Source of the DNA: Clostridiaceae bacterium
GTDB lineage: Bacteria > Bacillota > Clostridia > Oscillospirales > QAMX01
DNA: 64,000 nt
Reading direction: 5' to 3'
Assembly (NCBI GenBank): GCA_018384365.1
Contig: JAHAYX010000054.1
Span: 83,316 to 147,315, forward strand
Part shown: piece after piece, positions 9,282 through 18,499 of the stretch
Layout: each line of letters starts with the position of its first letter
How positions within the stretch are numbered: position 1 is the stretch's first letter
The notes under the pieces: generated by a model
Told to the model about the DNA's origin: nothing
The model's database searches: none
What the model saw: only the letters and a program-made list of their open reading frames with translations
Position numbers and translations under genes: made by a program

Positions 9282-10318
9282 GTGCGCGTGCGCAGATAAC
9301 TGCCGAGCAGACGATAGGCCACGGCGGCACAGGGAACGGCGAGAAAGGCGCCGGCTGTACCCAAAATGCGTGCGCCAAGCAGGACGGACAGCATTGTCCA
9401 GACGGCGGGAAGTCCAACGCTTGTGCCGACAATACGCGGGGAAATCAGATTGTTATCCAGCTGCTGCAGCGCCAGGATAAAGACGGCAAACCAGACGGCT
9501 TTGACCGGGTCGATGACCACCAGCAGCAGGACACAGGGAACGACCCCCAGAAGCGGGCCAAGGAAAGGAATCAGATTGCTGACGCCGGAGATGAGGGAAA
9601 GCAGCGGCGCATAGGGAATACCCGAAAGCAGGAGCCCGACAAGACAAAGCACGGTTAAAATGGCGGATTCGATCACGCGGCCGCTGATATACCGGGAAAA
9701 GATTTCGTTTGATGTACCGAAAAGGGTGCGCAGCTGCTGATATACTTTTGCAGGAAGGCAGGCGGAAAACAGTTTTCTGCACTGCGAAAGAATGAGGCTT
9801 TTGCAGCAAAGCAAGTAGATAAAAGAGACGAGGGCTGTGAAAATATCGGACACGGAGGCGGCAACTGCGCCGCCCATATGCCGCGTCAGGCGCCAGGCTT
9901 CGGAGAGCAGTCCGTTTCCCGCAGCTTTCAGCTGCTCCAGGAAAGCGGCGCCCTGCTGCGACACAAAACGGCGCACTGCATCCGGGATGGGGAGGCGATC
10001 GAGGGAGGAAATCAGCGCTGCCCAGTATCCGGGCAGACGCGCAGAGAGCAGTCCGGCGCTTTCGGTAATCCGGGGAACGAGGAGCGCCGCAAAGAGAAAG
10101 GTAAACGATAAAGTGCCGAGCAGCGCAGCGGATACGGCAAGCGCACGCCGCAGCTGTACGCGGCGGACGCCGGAAAACAGTCGTTCACAGCAGCGCGTAG
10201 GCATATCCAGAATGTAGGCAATAGCGGCTCCTGCCAGAAAGGGGGCAAATGTCCTGCGAAAGGCAATCAGTACGGCCAAGAATACGGCCGCCGGTACGAG
10301 ATATCTGCGTTTTGACAT
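9278..10318 (-). CDS. AI-2E family transporter (TqsA/YtvI-like membrane protein)
   Basis: A 346-residue polytopic membrane protein of the AI-2E/PerM family, with the usual plan: two or three N-terminal membrane segments, a soluble central part (residues about 85-150), then four to five helices ending in LQQLDNNLISPRIVG, the family's signature. Characterised relatives export autoinducer-2, act in sodium/proton antiport, or, as YtvI, are linked to sporulation; the role here is not defined. GGGGAGG precedes the start. It is divergent from rmuC. Confidence 0.85.
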   Translation of the reverse strand: MSKRRYLVPAAVFLAVLIAFRRTFAPFLAGAAIAYILDMPTRCCERLFSGVRRVQLRRALAVSAALLGTLSFTFLFAALLVPRITESAGLLSARLPGYWAALISSLDRLPIPDAVRRFVSQQGAAFLEQLKAAGNGLLSEAWRLTRHMGGAVAASVSDIFTALVSFIYLLCCKSLILSQCRKLFSACLPAKVYQQLRTLFGTSNEIFSRYISGRVIESAILTVLCLVGLLLSGIPYAPLLSLISGVSNLIPFLGPLLGVVPCVLLLVVIDPVKAVWFAVFILALQQLDNNLISPRIVGTSVGLPAVWTMLSVLLGARILGTAGAFLAVPCAAVAYRLLGSYLRTRT

Positions 10319-10353
10319 GCTTCCTCCCCAATAGACGGAATTTCCTTCCCCGC

Positions 10354-10382
10354 TTGCATAAAACTTTTGAATACGGTATACT
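10354..10382 (+). promoter_or_regulatory. Sigma-A promoter of rmuC
   Basis: TTGCAT, 17-bp spacer, TATACT, 16 bp before the ATG at 10399. Confidence 0.7.
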
Positions 10383-10398
10383 GGTTCGGGTGATTAAT

Positions 10399-11757
10399 AT
10401 GACAACAGCAACATTTCTATGTTCCATTCTGGCTCTGGTTCTTTCGGCGGCCGCATTTTTTGTGCTGCTTGGCCTGCGAAAAATGCTGCAGCATGCGCAG
10501 GAAAGACCGGAGGAAAAGCCCCTGGACGCCGGGGATCTTGCCAGGCTGCAGGACGCAGTCATGCAGGAAATCAGGCAGACCGGCCATGAAAATGTGAATC
10601 TGACGCAGACCAACATCAAAATGCTGGGCGATGCGTTTATCAGTGCATCGGACCGCACACAGGCTGTGCAGGATAAGCGGCTTACGGAGCTGACGGATCA
10701 GTTCTCCCGCCAGAGCGAACAGCTGCGAAAATCGCTCGGCGAGAGCATTGCGCAGTTTGACGAGCGTTTTGCTGCGTTTTCGCTTCAGAATGCACAGGCT
10801 CTGGCGGAGATCCGCGCGGGCGTGGAGCGCAGCATCAAGGCACTACAGGAGGATAACGCAAAGCAGCTCGACCGTATGCGTGAAACGGTGGACGAAAAGC
10901 TGCAGAAAACGCTGGATGAGCGCCTGAATCAGAGCTTTGCGGTCGTGAGCGAACGGCTGGAGCAGGTTTATAAGGGCCTGGGCGAGATGCAGACGCTGGC
11001 CTCCGGTGTGGGTGATCTGAAAAAAGTTCTTTCCAATGTCAAAACGCGCGGTATTTTCGGCGAAATTCAGCTTGGCGCGATTTTAGAAGAAATTCTGGCG
11101 CCGGAGCAGTATGAAACAAACGTGGTCACCAAAAAAGGTACGGCCAACCCGGTTGAATATGCGATTAAGCTGCCGGGCAACGACGGCGAATCGGTCTATC
11201 TGCCGATTGACGCCAAATTCCCGGCTGATGCCTATACGCGCGTGCGAGATGCTTACGACGCGGGAGATCCGGCAGAGCTCGCCGCGGCCAAAAAGACGCT
11301 GGAGGCGGCGGTCAAGTCTTTTGCCCGCGATATACGGGATAAGTATATCAGCCCGCCTGCAACAACGGAGTTTGGCATCATGTTCCTGCCCTTTGAGGGG
11401 CTGTATGCCGAAGTGGTTTCCTGCGGACTCGTGGAGGTCTTGCAGCGCGATTATAAGGTGAGCATTGCCGGGCCGACGACCATGGCGGCATTGCTCAACA
11501 GCCTGCAGATGGGTTTCCGCACACTTGCCATTCAAAAGCGCTCCGGCGAGGTCTGGAAGGTGCTTGGCGCGGTCAAAACGGAATTTGACCGCTTTGGCGA
11601 CGTCCTGGAAGCCACACAGAAACGGCTGGAGCAGACCAGTACGGAGCTGGACAAGCTCGTCGGCGTGCGTACCCGACAGATCCGCTCCAAGCTGCGCGGT
11701 GTAACGGCTATGCCGGAGGGCGAGGCTGCCGCACTGCTCGGCGATGCGGAGGAATAA
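10399..11757 (+). CDS. rmuC: DNA recombination protein RmuC
   Basis: A 452-residue RmuC family protein: an N-terminal membrane anchor (residues about 5-25), a long coiled coil (about 60-200), and the RmuC domain (about 215-420) including GIFGEIQLGAILEEIL, PIDAKFPADAY and the GPTTMAALLNSLQMGF block. RmuC restrains inverted-repeat recombination and is thought to carry a nuclease-like core; its biochemical activity is not settled. The ATG at 10399 is chosen over an in-frame GTG at 10390; neither has a strong ribosome site. A strong terminator follows, so the gene is monocistronic. Confidence 0.9.
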   Translation: MTTATFLCSILALVLSAAAFFVLLGLRKMLQHAQERPEEKPLDAGDLARLQDAVMQEIRQTGHENVNLTQTNIKMLGDAFISASDRTQAVQDKRLTELTDQFSRQSEQLRKSLGESIAQFDERFAAFSLQNAQALAEIRAGVERSIKALQEDNAKQLDRMRETVDEKLQKTLDERLNQSFAVVSERLEQVYKGLGEMQTLASGVGDLKKVLSNVKTRGIFGEIQLGAILEEILAPEQYETNVVTKKGTANPVEYAIKLPGNDGESVYLPIDAKFPADAYTRVRDAYDAGDPAELAAAKKTLEAAVKSFARDIRDKYISPPATTEFGIMFLPFEGLYAEVVSCGLVEVLQRDYKVSIAGPTTMAALLNSLQMGFRTLAIQKRSGEVWKVLGAVKTEFDRFGDVLEATQKRLEQTSTELDKLVGVRTRQIRSKLRGVTAMPEGEAAALLGDAEE

Positions 11758-11785
11758 GCGCTTTGTCTGGGTAAAATCACGGATG

Positions 11786-11822
11786 AAAGAAGGACGGAGA
11801 AACATCCCGTCCTTCTTTTTTT
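11786..11822 (+). terminator. Intrinsic terminator of rmuC
   Basis: AGAAGGACGG pairs with CCGTCCTTCT around a short loop, followed by seven T. Confidence 0.9.
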
Positions 11823-11896
11823 CGCGGGGAAGAAAGCGGAAAGTCTGCCCCGGAAAAACTGTCTGAAACTGCCGAGCGTATTTAACATTTCGTACA

Positions 11897-11925
11897 TTGA
11901 CGCTGTCCTGCGGCCTCGGTATAAT
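11897..11925 (+). promoter_or_regulatory. Sigma-A promoter of the ABC ATPase-permease operon
   Basis: TTGACG (11897-11902), 17-bp spacer, TATAAT (11920-11925). It leaves a leader of about 100 nt before the ATG at 12036. Confidence 0.85.
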
Positions 11926-11949
11926 TTCTGTATAAGGATGATTGCCGTG

Positions 11950-12012
11950 TTCTGTCTGCGGGGGTCTATCTGCTTTTTTCGGAGTAAAAGGAACGTATTG
12001 CAGCAGACAGAA
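11950..12012 (+). promoter_or_regulatory. Inverted repeat in the 5' leader of the ABC operon
   Basis: TTCTGTCTGC (11950-11959) and GCAGACAGAA (12003-12012) are perfect 10-bp complementary arms around a 43-nt loop that contains a T6 run. The right arm ends a few bases before the GGAGG site, so pairing could affect translation or readthrough. No known family recognised. Confidence 0.5.
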
Positions 12013-12035
12013 ACTGCCCTGGAGGATTTTTTGAG

Positions 12036-12740
12036 ATGAGTGCATTTGTAGAATTCCATGAGGTGGGAAAAACTTACCGGATGGGCGAAGTGAAGATTGA
12101 AGCGCTTCATGATGTCAGCTTTGAAATAGAGCAGGGGGAAATCTGTGTGATCGTGGGCCCGTCCGGCGCGGGCAAAACGACGCTGCTCAATATTCTGGGC
12201 GGTATGGATACTCTGACGACGGGCCATGTGCTGCTGGATGGAAAAGAAATCTCCCGTTATGACAAGCGCCAGCTCACGTCCTACCGGCGGCATGAAATCG
12301 GCTTCGTTTTTCAGTTTTATAACCTTGTACAGAACCTCACGGCGCTGGAAAATGTGGAATTGGCATCGCAGATTTGCCGGGACCCGCTTGACGCAATGGA
12401 AGTACTCAAACGCGTGGGCCTGGAGCACCGCGCCGCAAACTTTCCTGCGCAGCTTTCCGGCGGCGAACAGCAGCGCGTTGCCATCGCGCGCGCACTGGCC
12501 AAGAACCCAAAACTTCTGCTGTGCGATGAACCGACCGGCGCTTTGGACTATGTAACCGGCAAAGCCATTTTGAAGCTGCTGCAGGATACCTCCCGTCAGA
12601 CCGGGATGACGGTTGTGATTATTACGCATAACCAGGCGATTACGGCGATGGCTGACCGGATCATTTCCGTGAAAAACGGCACGGTGGCCGATATGCGCAA
12701 AAACGAGCACGCAACGCCTGTGGAACTGATCGAATGGTGA
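12036..12740 (+). CDS. ABC transporter ATP-binding protein (MacB/LolD type)
   Basis: A 234-residue ATPase of the MacB/LolD/FtsE class that drives FtsX-like permeases. Walker A is GPSGAGKTT (about residues 42-50), the signature is LSGGEQQR (about 145), Walker B is [12 protein letters not shown], and the H-loop ITHNQ follows. It pairs with the giant permease 3 bp downstream. GGAGG lies about 10 nt before the ATG. In this class ATP hydrolysis powers mechanical work on extracytoplasmic substrates such as peptides, lipoproteins or cell-wall enzymes rather than classical transport. Confidence 0.93.
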   Translation: MSAFVEFHEVGKTYRMGEVKIEALHDVSFEIEQGEICVIVGPSGAGKTTLLNILGGMDTLTTGHVLLDGKEISRYDKRQLTSYRRHEIGFVFQFYNLVQNLTALENVELASQICRDPLDAMEVLKRVGLEHRAANFPAQLSGGEQQRVAIARALAKNPKLLLCDEPTGALDYVTGKAILKLLQDTSRQTGMTVVIITHNQAITAMADRIISVKNGTVADMRKNEHATPVELIEW

Positions 12741-12743
12741 CGT

Positions 12744-15700
12744 ATGCTCAGAAGATCGGCTTTTCGGGAAATACGGTCGAGCCTGGGCCGTTATATCGCT
12801 ATTATTGCCATTATTGCACTGGGTGTGGGATTTTTCGCCGGTCTGCGCGTGACGAAAACCGATATGGTGAAAACGACAGACACCTATGTCAGAGAACATG
12901 GGCTTTTTGATTACCGTCTGCTCTCTACCGTCGGGTATGATGCGGACGATGTGGCGGCGCTTGCGGCGCTGGACGGCGTCCATGCGGCGGAGGGTTCTTT
13001 CAGCGTGGATTTTCTGACACAGACGGCAAACGGAAACGATTTAGTCCTGCGCGCACATTCCATTACCGATGTGACCAACACACTTTCGCTGGCTGCCGGC
13101 CGGCTGCCGGAAAAGGACAACGAATGTGTGGTTGATGCGCGCTATTATTCGGCGGATGCCATCGGGTCAACGATTGGAGTATCCGAATTGAATGACGAGG
13201 ATACGCGGGACCTCTTCCGCTATGACGAATATGAGGTTGTGGGTCTGGTCAACGCGGTATATTACCTGAACTATGAGCGCGGCAGCACGGCTCTTGGAAC
13301 CGGCAGCGTTTTTGCTTTCGTGTATATGCCGTATGGCGGATTTGATGTGGATTATTTTACGGATATCTCTCTGCTGCTCAGCGAAAGCGGTTATATTTAC
13401 AGCAGAGCATACGAGGACGCCGTAGACGCGATGGAAGAAAGCGTGACGGATGCGGCCGAACTGCGTGCGGAAATCCGTTTTCACAAGCTGACGGAGGACG
13501 CAGAAAAAGAAATTGCGGATGCCGAATCCGAACTGGCCGACGGCTGGGAGGAATATGAATCCGAGCGGGCGAAGGCGGAACAGGAACTGGCGGACGCCAA
13601 GCAGGAACTGGAAGACGGCGAAGCGGAAATCGCGGAAAACGAGCAGAAACTTGCCGATGCGAAAGCCGAACTGGCGGACGCCGAGGCAGAGCTTGCCGAC
13701 GGCTGGGCTTCTTATGAGGAGGGACTTGCGGAATATCAGTCGCAGCGCGCGGATGCGGAAAAAGAACTCTCTGATGCGGAAGAACAGCTGCTGGAACTGC
13801 GCCGGCAGGTGAACGATGGCTTCGTCCAGTTGCAGGGAACAGACCTGGACGCAGCTGAGGCAGAACTGAATGCCGCAAAGGCGGAGCTTGCAAACGCGCA
13901 GAGCCTGTATCGTACGATTTCCGGGGCTGTATCCTCCGGTGACCTGAGCGAAGCCGAACTGGCGGCGCTGGGGGCGTTGCTTGCAGAGGCTGGCTATTTG
14001 CCCGGGGGAATACAGAATATCACCATGCAGGAGCTGTCACAGATCCTGCAGCAGATGAGTATGGACCTGAAACGCGCACAAAGCGAGCTGGATGCCGCTG
14101 AAAAACAGCTGAACGAGGCAAAAGCTCAGGAGGCGGAGCTTTATCGGGCACAGGCGGAGGTCGACCGCGGTTTTGTGCAGCTGCAGGAGGCCCGCCGAGA
14201 GGCCGAACAGCGTTTTGCGGATGCCGAGGACGAATTGGCGGCTGCCTATGCGGAGCTGATGGATGGCGAAGCCGAAATTGCCGATGCCGCCCGTGAGCTT
14301 GCCGACGGGGAAGCAGAGCTGGCGGATGCACGCCAGGAATTGGCCGACGGCTGGCGTGAGTATGAGGATGCAAAGGCCGAGGCAGATGAAAAGCTGTCAG
14401 ACGCCTATCAGGAATTGAGGGACGGCGAAGCCGAACTGGCGGATGCGCGCCGGGAGCTGGCCGACCTGGAGGAACCGGATGTTTATGTGCTGGACAGAAG
14501 CACGAATGTGGGATATGTCTGCTTCGAGAGTGATTCCGATATCATTGAGGCGGTTTCCCGCGTGTTTCCGGCATTTTTCTTCTTCGTGGCGGCGCTCGTG
14601 TGTATTACGACCATGACGCGCATGGTGGATGAACAGCGCACGCAGATCGGTGTACTCAAGGCTTTGGGCTATACCAACATCGCCATTATGTCGAAGTTTA
14701 TGATTTACTCGGGCAGCGCCTCGCTGATTGGCTGCATACTGGGCTTTATCGGCGGCTCCATCATTTTCCCGAAGGTTCTGTGGTCGGTATATGACATTAT
14801 GTATGGATTTGCCGACATCATCCTGGTCTTTGACAATGGTTTGGCTGTGGTGATGATTGCCGCTTTCCTCTTCTGCGCGCTGGGTGCGACGTGGTTCGCC
14901 TGCCGGAATGAGCTGGCGGACGTTCCTGCGGAACTGATGCGTCCGAAATCACCGAAAAGCGGCAAACGCGTGCTGCTGGAGCGGATACCGCTGCTTTGGA
15001 ACCGCATGAAGTTTTTGCATAAGGTATCTATCCGCAATATTTTCCGTTATAAAAAGCGCCTTGTCATGATGATTCTTGGTATCAGCGGCTGTACGGCGCT
15101 GCTGATCACGGGCTTTGGCATCCGGGATTCGATCAAAAACGTTGCGGATTACCAGTTTAACGAAATTTCCCTCTATGATTACACGGTTACGCTTTCCGAA
15201 GGCGCAGAGGAGGAAACCGCAGAAAGGCTCCGTGAAGCCGGAGAAGGTACGATTGCCGATCTGCTGTTTGTGCATGAAAGCAGCATAGACCTCGTGGGAC
15301 CGGAGGAGACGAAGTCGGTGAATCTGGTCGTTTCCGACGGAAATCTGGATGCCTTCCTGGACCTTCACTATAACGGGCAGCAGATTGCTTATCCGGGCCC
15401 GGGAGAAGTGGCCATTTGCGACGCCCTTGCAGAGCGTCTGGGCATTGCAGTCGGCGATATGGTGACGCTCCGGACGAGCGATATGAAATCGCTGGAGGTG
15501 CGGGTAAGCGCAATCTTCCAGAACTATGTATTCTACTACGTATACGTAAACGCGGAAACCTGTGAAGCGCAGTGGGGCTATGTTCCGGAGTATAAAACGG
15601 GTTATGTAACACTTGCCGACGGCGAAGACGTGCACAGCTCTGCTGCAAAAGTGATGGATGCAGACGGTGTGACCGCCGTTTCCATTGCGGAGGATCTGCG

Positions 15701-16130
15701 CGATCGTGTTGCGAACATGATGTCGAGCCTGGATTACATTGTCCTGCTGATCGTGTGCTGTGCCGCCATGCTGGCGCTGATTGTGCTGTATAACCTGACG
15801 AACATCAATATCACAGAACGCATCCGGGAAATTGCAACGATCAAGGTTCTGGGGTTTACCGCAAATGAAACGGCGTCCTATGTCTTCCGGGAAAATATCC
15901 TGCTGACTGCCATGGGCGCACTGGTCGGCATTGTGCTTGGCAAACTCCTGCATATGTACGTGATGAATCAGATCCGGATTGATATGATCTCGTTTGATAT
16001 CCGTATTGCGCCGCTCAGTATGCTGCTCTCTCTCGGATTGACGTTTGTTTTTACCCTGGGTGTGAATCTACTGATGCGGATCAAGTTGGATAAAGTAAAT
16101 ATGGCGGAATCGCTCAAGTCGATCGAATAA
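12744..16130 (+). CDS. FtsX-like ABC permease with a large extracellular coiled coil
   Basis: A 1128-residue permease with two FtsX/MacB-type units. Residues about 15-35 form the first membrane helix; residues about 40-245 resemble the MacB periplasmic core; residues about 248-575 are an Ala/Glu/Asp-rich coiled coil built from repeats such as AELADG and ELADAR, broken by a Gly/Pro-containing hinge near 390-425; membrane helices at about 605-705 close the first unit. A second core and three helices (about 1000-1120) form the second unit. The stalk would project far from the membrane, as in permeases that touch cell-wall hydrolases. It starts 3 bp after the ATPase stop with no strong ribosome site, suggesting translational coupling. 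Cargo is unknown. Confidence 0.88.
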   Translation: MLRRSAFREIRSSLGRYIAIIAIIALGVGFFAGLRVTKTDMVKTTDTYVREHGLFDYRLLSTVGYDADDVAALAALDGVHAAEGSFSVDFLTQTANGNDLVLRAHSITDVTNTLSLAAGRLPEKDNECVVDARYYSADAIGSTIGVSELNDEDTRDLFRYDEYEVVGLVNAVYYLNYERGSTALGTGSVFAFVYMPYGGFDVDYFTDISLLLSESGYIYSRAYEDAVDAMEESVTDAAELRAEIRFHKLTEDAEKEIADAESELADGWEEYESERAKAEQELADAKQELEDGEAEIAENEQKLADAKAELADAEAELADGWASYEEGLAEYQSQRADAEKELSDAEEQLLELRRQVNDGFVQLQGTDLDAAEAELNAAKAELANAQSLYRTISGAVSSGDLSEAELAALGALLAEAGYLPGGIQNITMQELSQILQQMSMDLKRAQSELDAAEKQLNEAKAQEAELYRAQAEVDRGFVQLQEARREAEQRFADAEDELAAAYAELMDGEAEIADAARELADGEAELADARQELADGWREYEDAKAEADEKLSDAYQELRDGEAELADARRELADLEEPDVYVLDRSTNVGYVCFESDSDIIEAVSRVFPAFFFFVAALVCITTMTRMVDEQRTQIGVLKALGYTNIAIMSKFMIYSGSASLIGCILGFIGGSIIFPKVLWSVYDIMYGFADIILVFDNGLAVVMIAAFLFCALGATWFACRNELADVPAELMRPKSPKSGKRVLLERIPLLWNRMKFLHKVSIRNIFRYKKRLVMMILGISGCTALLITGFGIRDSIKNVADYQFNEISLYDYTVTLSEGAEEETAERLREAGEGTIADLLFVHESSIDLVGPEETKSVNLVVSDGNLDAFLDLHYNGQQIAYPGPGEVAICDALAERLGIAVGDMVTLRTSDMKSLEVRVSAIFQNYVFYYVYVNAETCEAQWGYVPEYKTGYVTLADGEDVHSSAAKVMDADGVTAVSIAEDLRDRVANMMSSLDYIVLLIVCCAAMLALIVLYNLTNINITERIREIATIKVLGFTANETASYVFRENILLTAMGALVGIVLGKLLHMYVMNQIRIDMISFDIRIAPLSMLLSLGLTFVFTLGVNLLMRIKLDKVNMAESLKSIE

Positions 16131-16167
16131 AAAATGCACCGGACGAACAAAACCGCCGCTCCGGAAA

Positions 16168-16210
16168 CCCGCCCGCCAACGCATAGGTGCGTTGGCGGGC
16201 GGGCTATATT
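16168..16210 (+). terminator. Very strong hairpin after the ABC permease gene
   Basis: A perfect 16-bp stem (16168-16183 with 16188-16203) with the 4-nt loop TAGG, followed by CTATATTT rather than a clean T run. Position suggests a terminator or an mRNA-stabilising hairpin between the ABC operon and sodC. Confidence 0.65.
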
Positions 16211-16280
16211 TCCGGCACGAAAGCGATGCCTGCTGCATAAACTGCATAGAAAGCGATTGGCGAGAAAAGGAGGTTATCCT

Positions 16281-16775
16281 ATGGAAAGCGGCGGCACAGG
16301 AATACTTCCCGTTTTGCTCAGGCGGGGGTATCAGGCATATGCCGAGATGCGGGGGAGCGCGGAATATCCACTATTGCGAGGGCGCGTTTTGTTTTATCAG
16401 ACCGGGCAGGGTGTGCTGGTGACAGCCGATATTTCGGGTCTGCCCTTCGGAACCGGGAAGTGTGCAGGACGCATATTCGGTTTTCATATACACGAAGGCT
16501 CCTCCTGTCAGGAAGCGGCAGAGGGGGATCCTTTCCCGGGCACGCTGTCGCACTATAATCCGGGAGAATGTCTGCATCCCGCTCACGCCGGGGATTTGCC
16601 GCCTCTGTTCGGAAACCGGGGTCATGCTGTGATGGCGGTGTTGACCGACCGCTTCCGTGTACAGGATATCATCGGCAGAACGGTTGTGATTCATGACCGT
16701 CCGGATGATTTCAAAACACAACCCTCCGGTGATTCCGGCACCAAAATTGCCTGCGGAATCATCCGGCACAGATAA
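16281..16775 (+). CDS. Cu/Zn superoxide dismutase family protein, no signal peptide
   Basis: A 164-residue protein of the Cu/Zn SOD family. The start at 16281 has an ideal AAAGGAGG site 7 bp upstream; an upstream extension would read through the hairpin. Metal ligands are complete: His69 and His71 (GFHIHEG), bridging His91 (SHYNP), His99, His102 and Asp105 (HPAHAGDLPP), and His138 (VIHDRPDDF). Cys76 and Cys158 can form the structural disulfide. The active-site Arg that guides superoxide is replaced by Lys155 (GTKIACG). There is no signal sequence, unusual because most bacterial Cu/Zn SODs are exported. It has its own leader and faces a terminator downstream. Dismutation is likely but not certain given the Lys. 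Confidence 0.85.
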   Translation: MESGGTGILPVLLRRGYQAYAEMRGSAEYPLLRGRVLFYQTGQGVLVTADISGLPFGTGKCAGRIFGFHIHEGSSCQEAAEGDPFPGTLSHYNPGECLHPAHAGDLPPLFGNRGHAVMAVLTDRFRVQDIIGRTVVIHDRPDDFKTQPSGDSGTKIACGIIRHR

Positions 16776-16803
16776 ACAGGCGCAATGCCCCGGACGGTTT
16801 TGC

Positions 16804-16850
16804 AAAAAAATACCCCCATCCGGCAGTTTCAAACTGCCGGATGGGGGTAT
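16804..16850 (-). terminator. Intrinsic terminator of the glycine-riboswitch symporter gene
   Basis: An almost perfect 19-bp stem (16811-16829 with 16832-16850) followed, on the minus strand, by seven T. It also lies after sodC on the plus strand but without a T run in that direction. Confidence 0.85.
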
Positions 16851-16863
16851 CAGAGTTGTTTGC

Positions 16864-18381
16864 TTATTTCTCCTGGCTGAGAGCGGCCTCCTGCTCTTCC
16901 TGAATATCATCGAAATAGGAGAGCATGGGCTTGACGTTTTTCGGGATTTTATCAAGCCGGCGCGCTGCATAGTTTTTGGTGATGGCCATGACGGTGCCGG
17001 ACAGCGTGACAACGCCGATCAGGTTGGGGATAGCCATCAGACCGTTGAAGGTATCGGAAAGGTCGATCACGAGGTCGGCATTGAGGGTGGAAGCTGCCAG
17101 AATGGTGATAATGAAAATCACTTTGTAAATCATTGTGGATTTTGTGCCGAACAGGAACTCCCAGGCCTTCGTGCCGTAATAACTCCAGCCGAGAACCGTG
17201 GAGAAGGCGAACAATGCGACGGAAACTGCAATGAAAATACCGCCGAAGGTGCCAAAATTCTTGGTAAAAGCTTCCGTTGCAAGGCCCAGCTTCGTTGCGC
17301 CGGAGAGGGATGCGCCGGTTTCCAGATCCACCACTCCGCTGGTCAGAATGACAAGCGCCGTCAGCGTACAAACGATGATGGTGTCAAAGAATACCTCAAA
17401 AATGCCCCAGAGACCCTGTGTGACAGGTTCTTTGACATTGGAAGTTGAGTGAACCATGACGGAGGAACCAAGACCGGCTTCGTTTGAGAATACGCCGCGC
17501 TTGAAGCCCCAGGTGATGGCCTGCATAATCACTGCGCCGCCGATACCGCCCGCAGCAGCCTTCAGGCTGAAAGCGCTGGTGAAGATGGCCTTGAAAGCTG
17601 CACCGACCATGCCGCGGTTCATGATGATGATGACCACTGCGCCGATAATGTAGAAAATGGCCATAAACGGAACGATACGCTCGTTTGCGCGCGCAATGCG
17701 CTTCAAACCACCGATGACGACGAGCGCCACGGCTACCATGACAATGCCGCCGATGATCAAACCGTCAACCGTGGTATTGTTCGTAAAGGAACCAAGCCCC
17801 ATAACGCTCTCGCGGATGGAGGTCACCTGGCCCATATTGCCGATACCGAAGGAAGCGAAAACGGCAAAGACGGAGAACAGGATCGCAAGTACTTTTGCAA
17901 GGTGCTTGCAGTGCTTTTTGGCGCCGAGACCGTCACGCAGGTAATACATGGCGCCGCCGCACCACTCGCCTTCCTTATTTCTGCGGCGGAAGAAGATGCC
18001 GAGCACATTTTCCGAATAGTTCGTCATCATACCGACGATGGCCGCCAGCCACATCCAGAAAACGGCGCCGGGGCCGCCCATCGTGATGGCATAGGCAATA
18101 CCCGCGATATTACCGGTGCCGATCGTGGCGGAAAGTGCGGTGCAAAGTGCCTGGAACTGGGAAATGGAGTTCTTGTCGCGGCTTTTCAGGATGTCCTTCT
18201 TGCGGAAAATGCTTCCGATCGTTTCACGCATCGTGTGGCCGAAGTGGACAAACTGAAACCCCTTCGTGAGTACGGTCATGAGGATGCCGGTGCCGATGAG
18301 CAGCAGCAGGGCAGGCGGACCCCAGACGATGTTGTTCACCACGCCATTGATGGATGACAGCCATTCAACAAACGAATTCAT
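16864..18381 (-). CDS. Sodium:alanine/glycine symporter (AGCS family)
   Basis: A 505-residue, roughly 11-helix membrane protein of the AGCS family, which imports alanine or glycine with Na+. Diagnostic segments are ALSATIGTGNIAGIAYAI (the family signature near residue 95), GGPGAVFWMW, the central NEAGLGSS motif, and VLGWSYYGTKAWEF. The start has AGGAGG 7 bp upstream. A tandem glycine riboswitch with a terminator lies in its leader, so glycine is the likely substrate: excess glycine switches the importer or, in many Clostridia, the disposal route on. The soluble C-terminal tail is acidic. Confidence 0.93.
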   Translation of the reverse strand: MNSFVEWLSSINGVVNNIVWGPPALLLLIGTGILMTVLTKGFQFVHFGHTMRETIGSIFRKKDILKSRDKNSISQFQALCTALSATIGTGNIAGIAYAITMGGPGAVFWMWLAAIVGMMTNYSENVLGIFFRRRNKEGEWCGGAMYYLRDGLGAKKHCKHLAKVLAILFSVFAVFASFGIGNMGQVTSIRESVMGLGSFTNNTTVDGLIIGGIVMVAVALVVIGGLKRIARANERIVPFMAIFYIIGAVVIIIMNRGMVGAAFKAIFTSAFSLKAAAGGIGGAVIMQAITWGFKRGVFSNEAGLGSSVMVHSTSNVKEPVTQGLWGIFEVFFDTIIVCTLTALVILTSGVVDLETGASLSGATKLGLATEAFTKNFGTFGGIFIAVSVALFAFSTVLGWSYYGTKAWEFLFGTKSTMIYKVIFIITILAASTLNADLVIDLSDTFNGLMAIPNLIGVVTLSGTVMAITKNYAARRLDKIPKNVKPMLSYFDDIQEEQEAALSQEK

Positions 18382-18420
18382 AGTTGTTCCTCCTGATTTT
18401 TGTCTTGGATATGGCCATGT

Positions 18421-18458
18421 AAAAAAAGAGAGAATTCACCGATTTGGCAAATTCTCTC
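18421..18458 (-). terminator. Riboswitch-associated intrinsic terminator
   Basis: Minus strand GAGAGAATT ... AATTCTCTC stem followed by seven T, between the glycine aptamers and the symporter gene. It is the likely expression platform. Confidence 0.8.
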
Positions 18459-18499
18459 AATTCGAAAAACATTCATCCTGAATAAAAAATCAGAGGAAT

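Noticed and set aside
13480-14470. Apparent tandem DNA repeats in the permease gene
   Set aside because: These are degenerate codon repeats of an Ala/Glu/Asp coiled coil, not a non-coding repeat or CRISPR array; unit length and sequence vary.
16134-16280. N-terminal extension of the SOD frame from 16134
   Set aside because: It would run through the 16-bp hairpin and has no ribosome site, while 16281 has AAAGGAGG at 7 bp.
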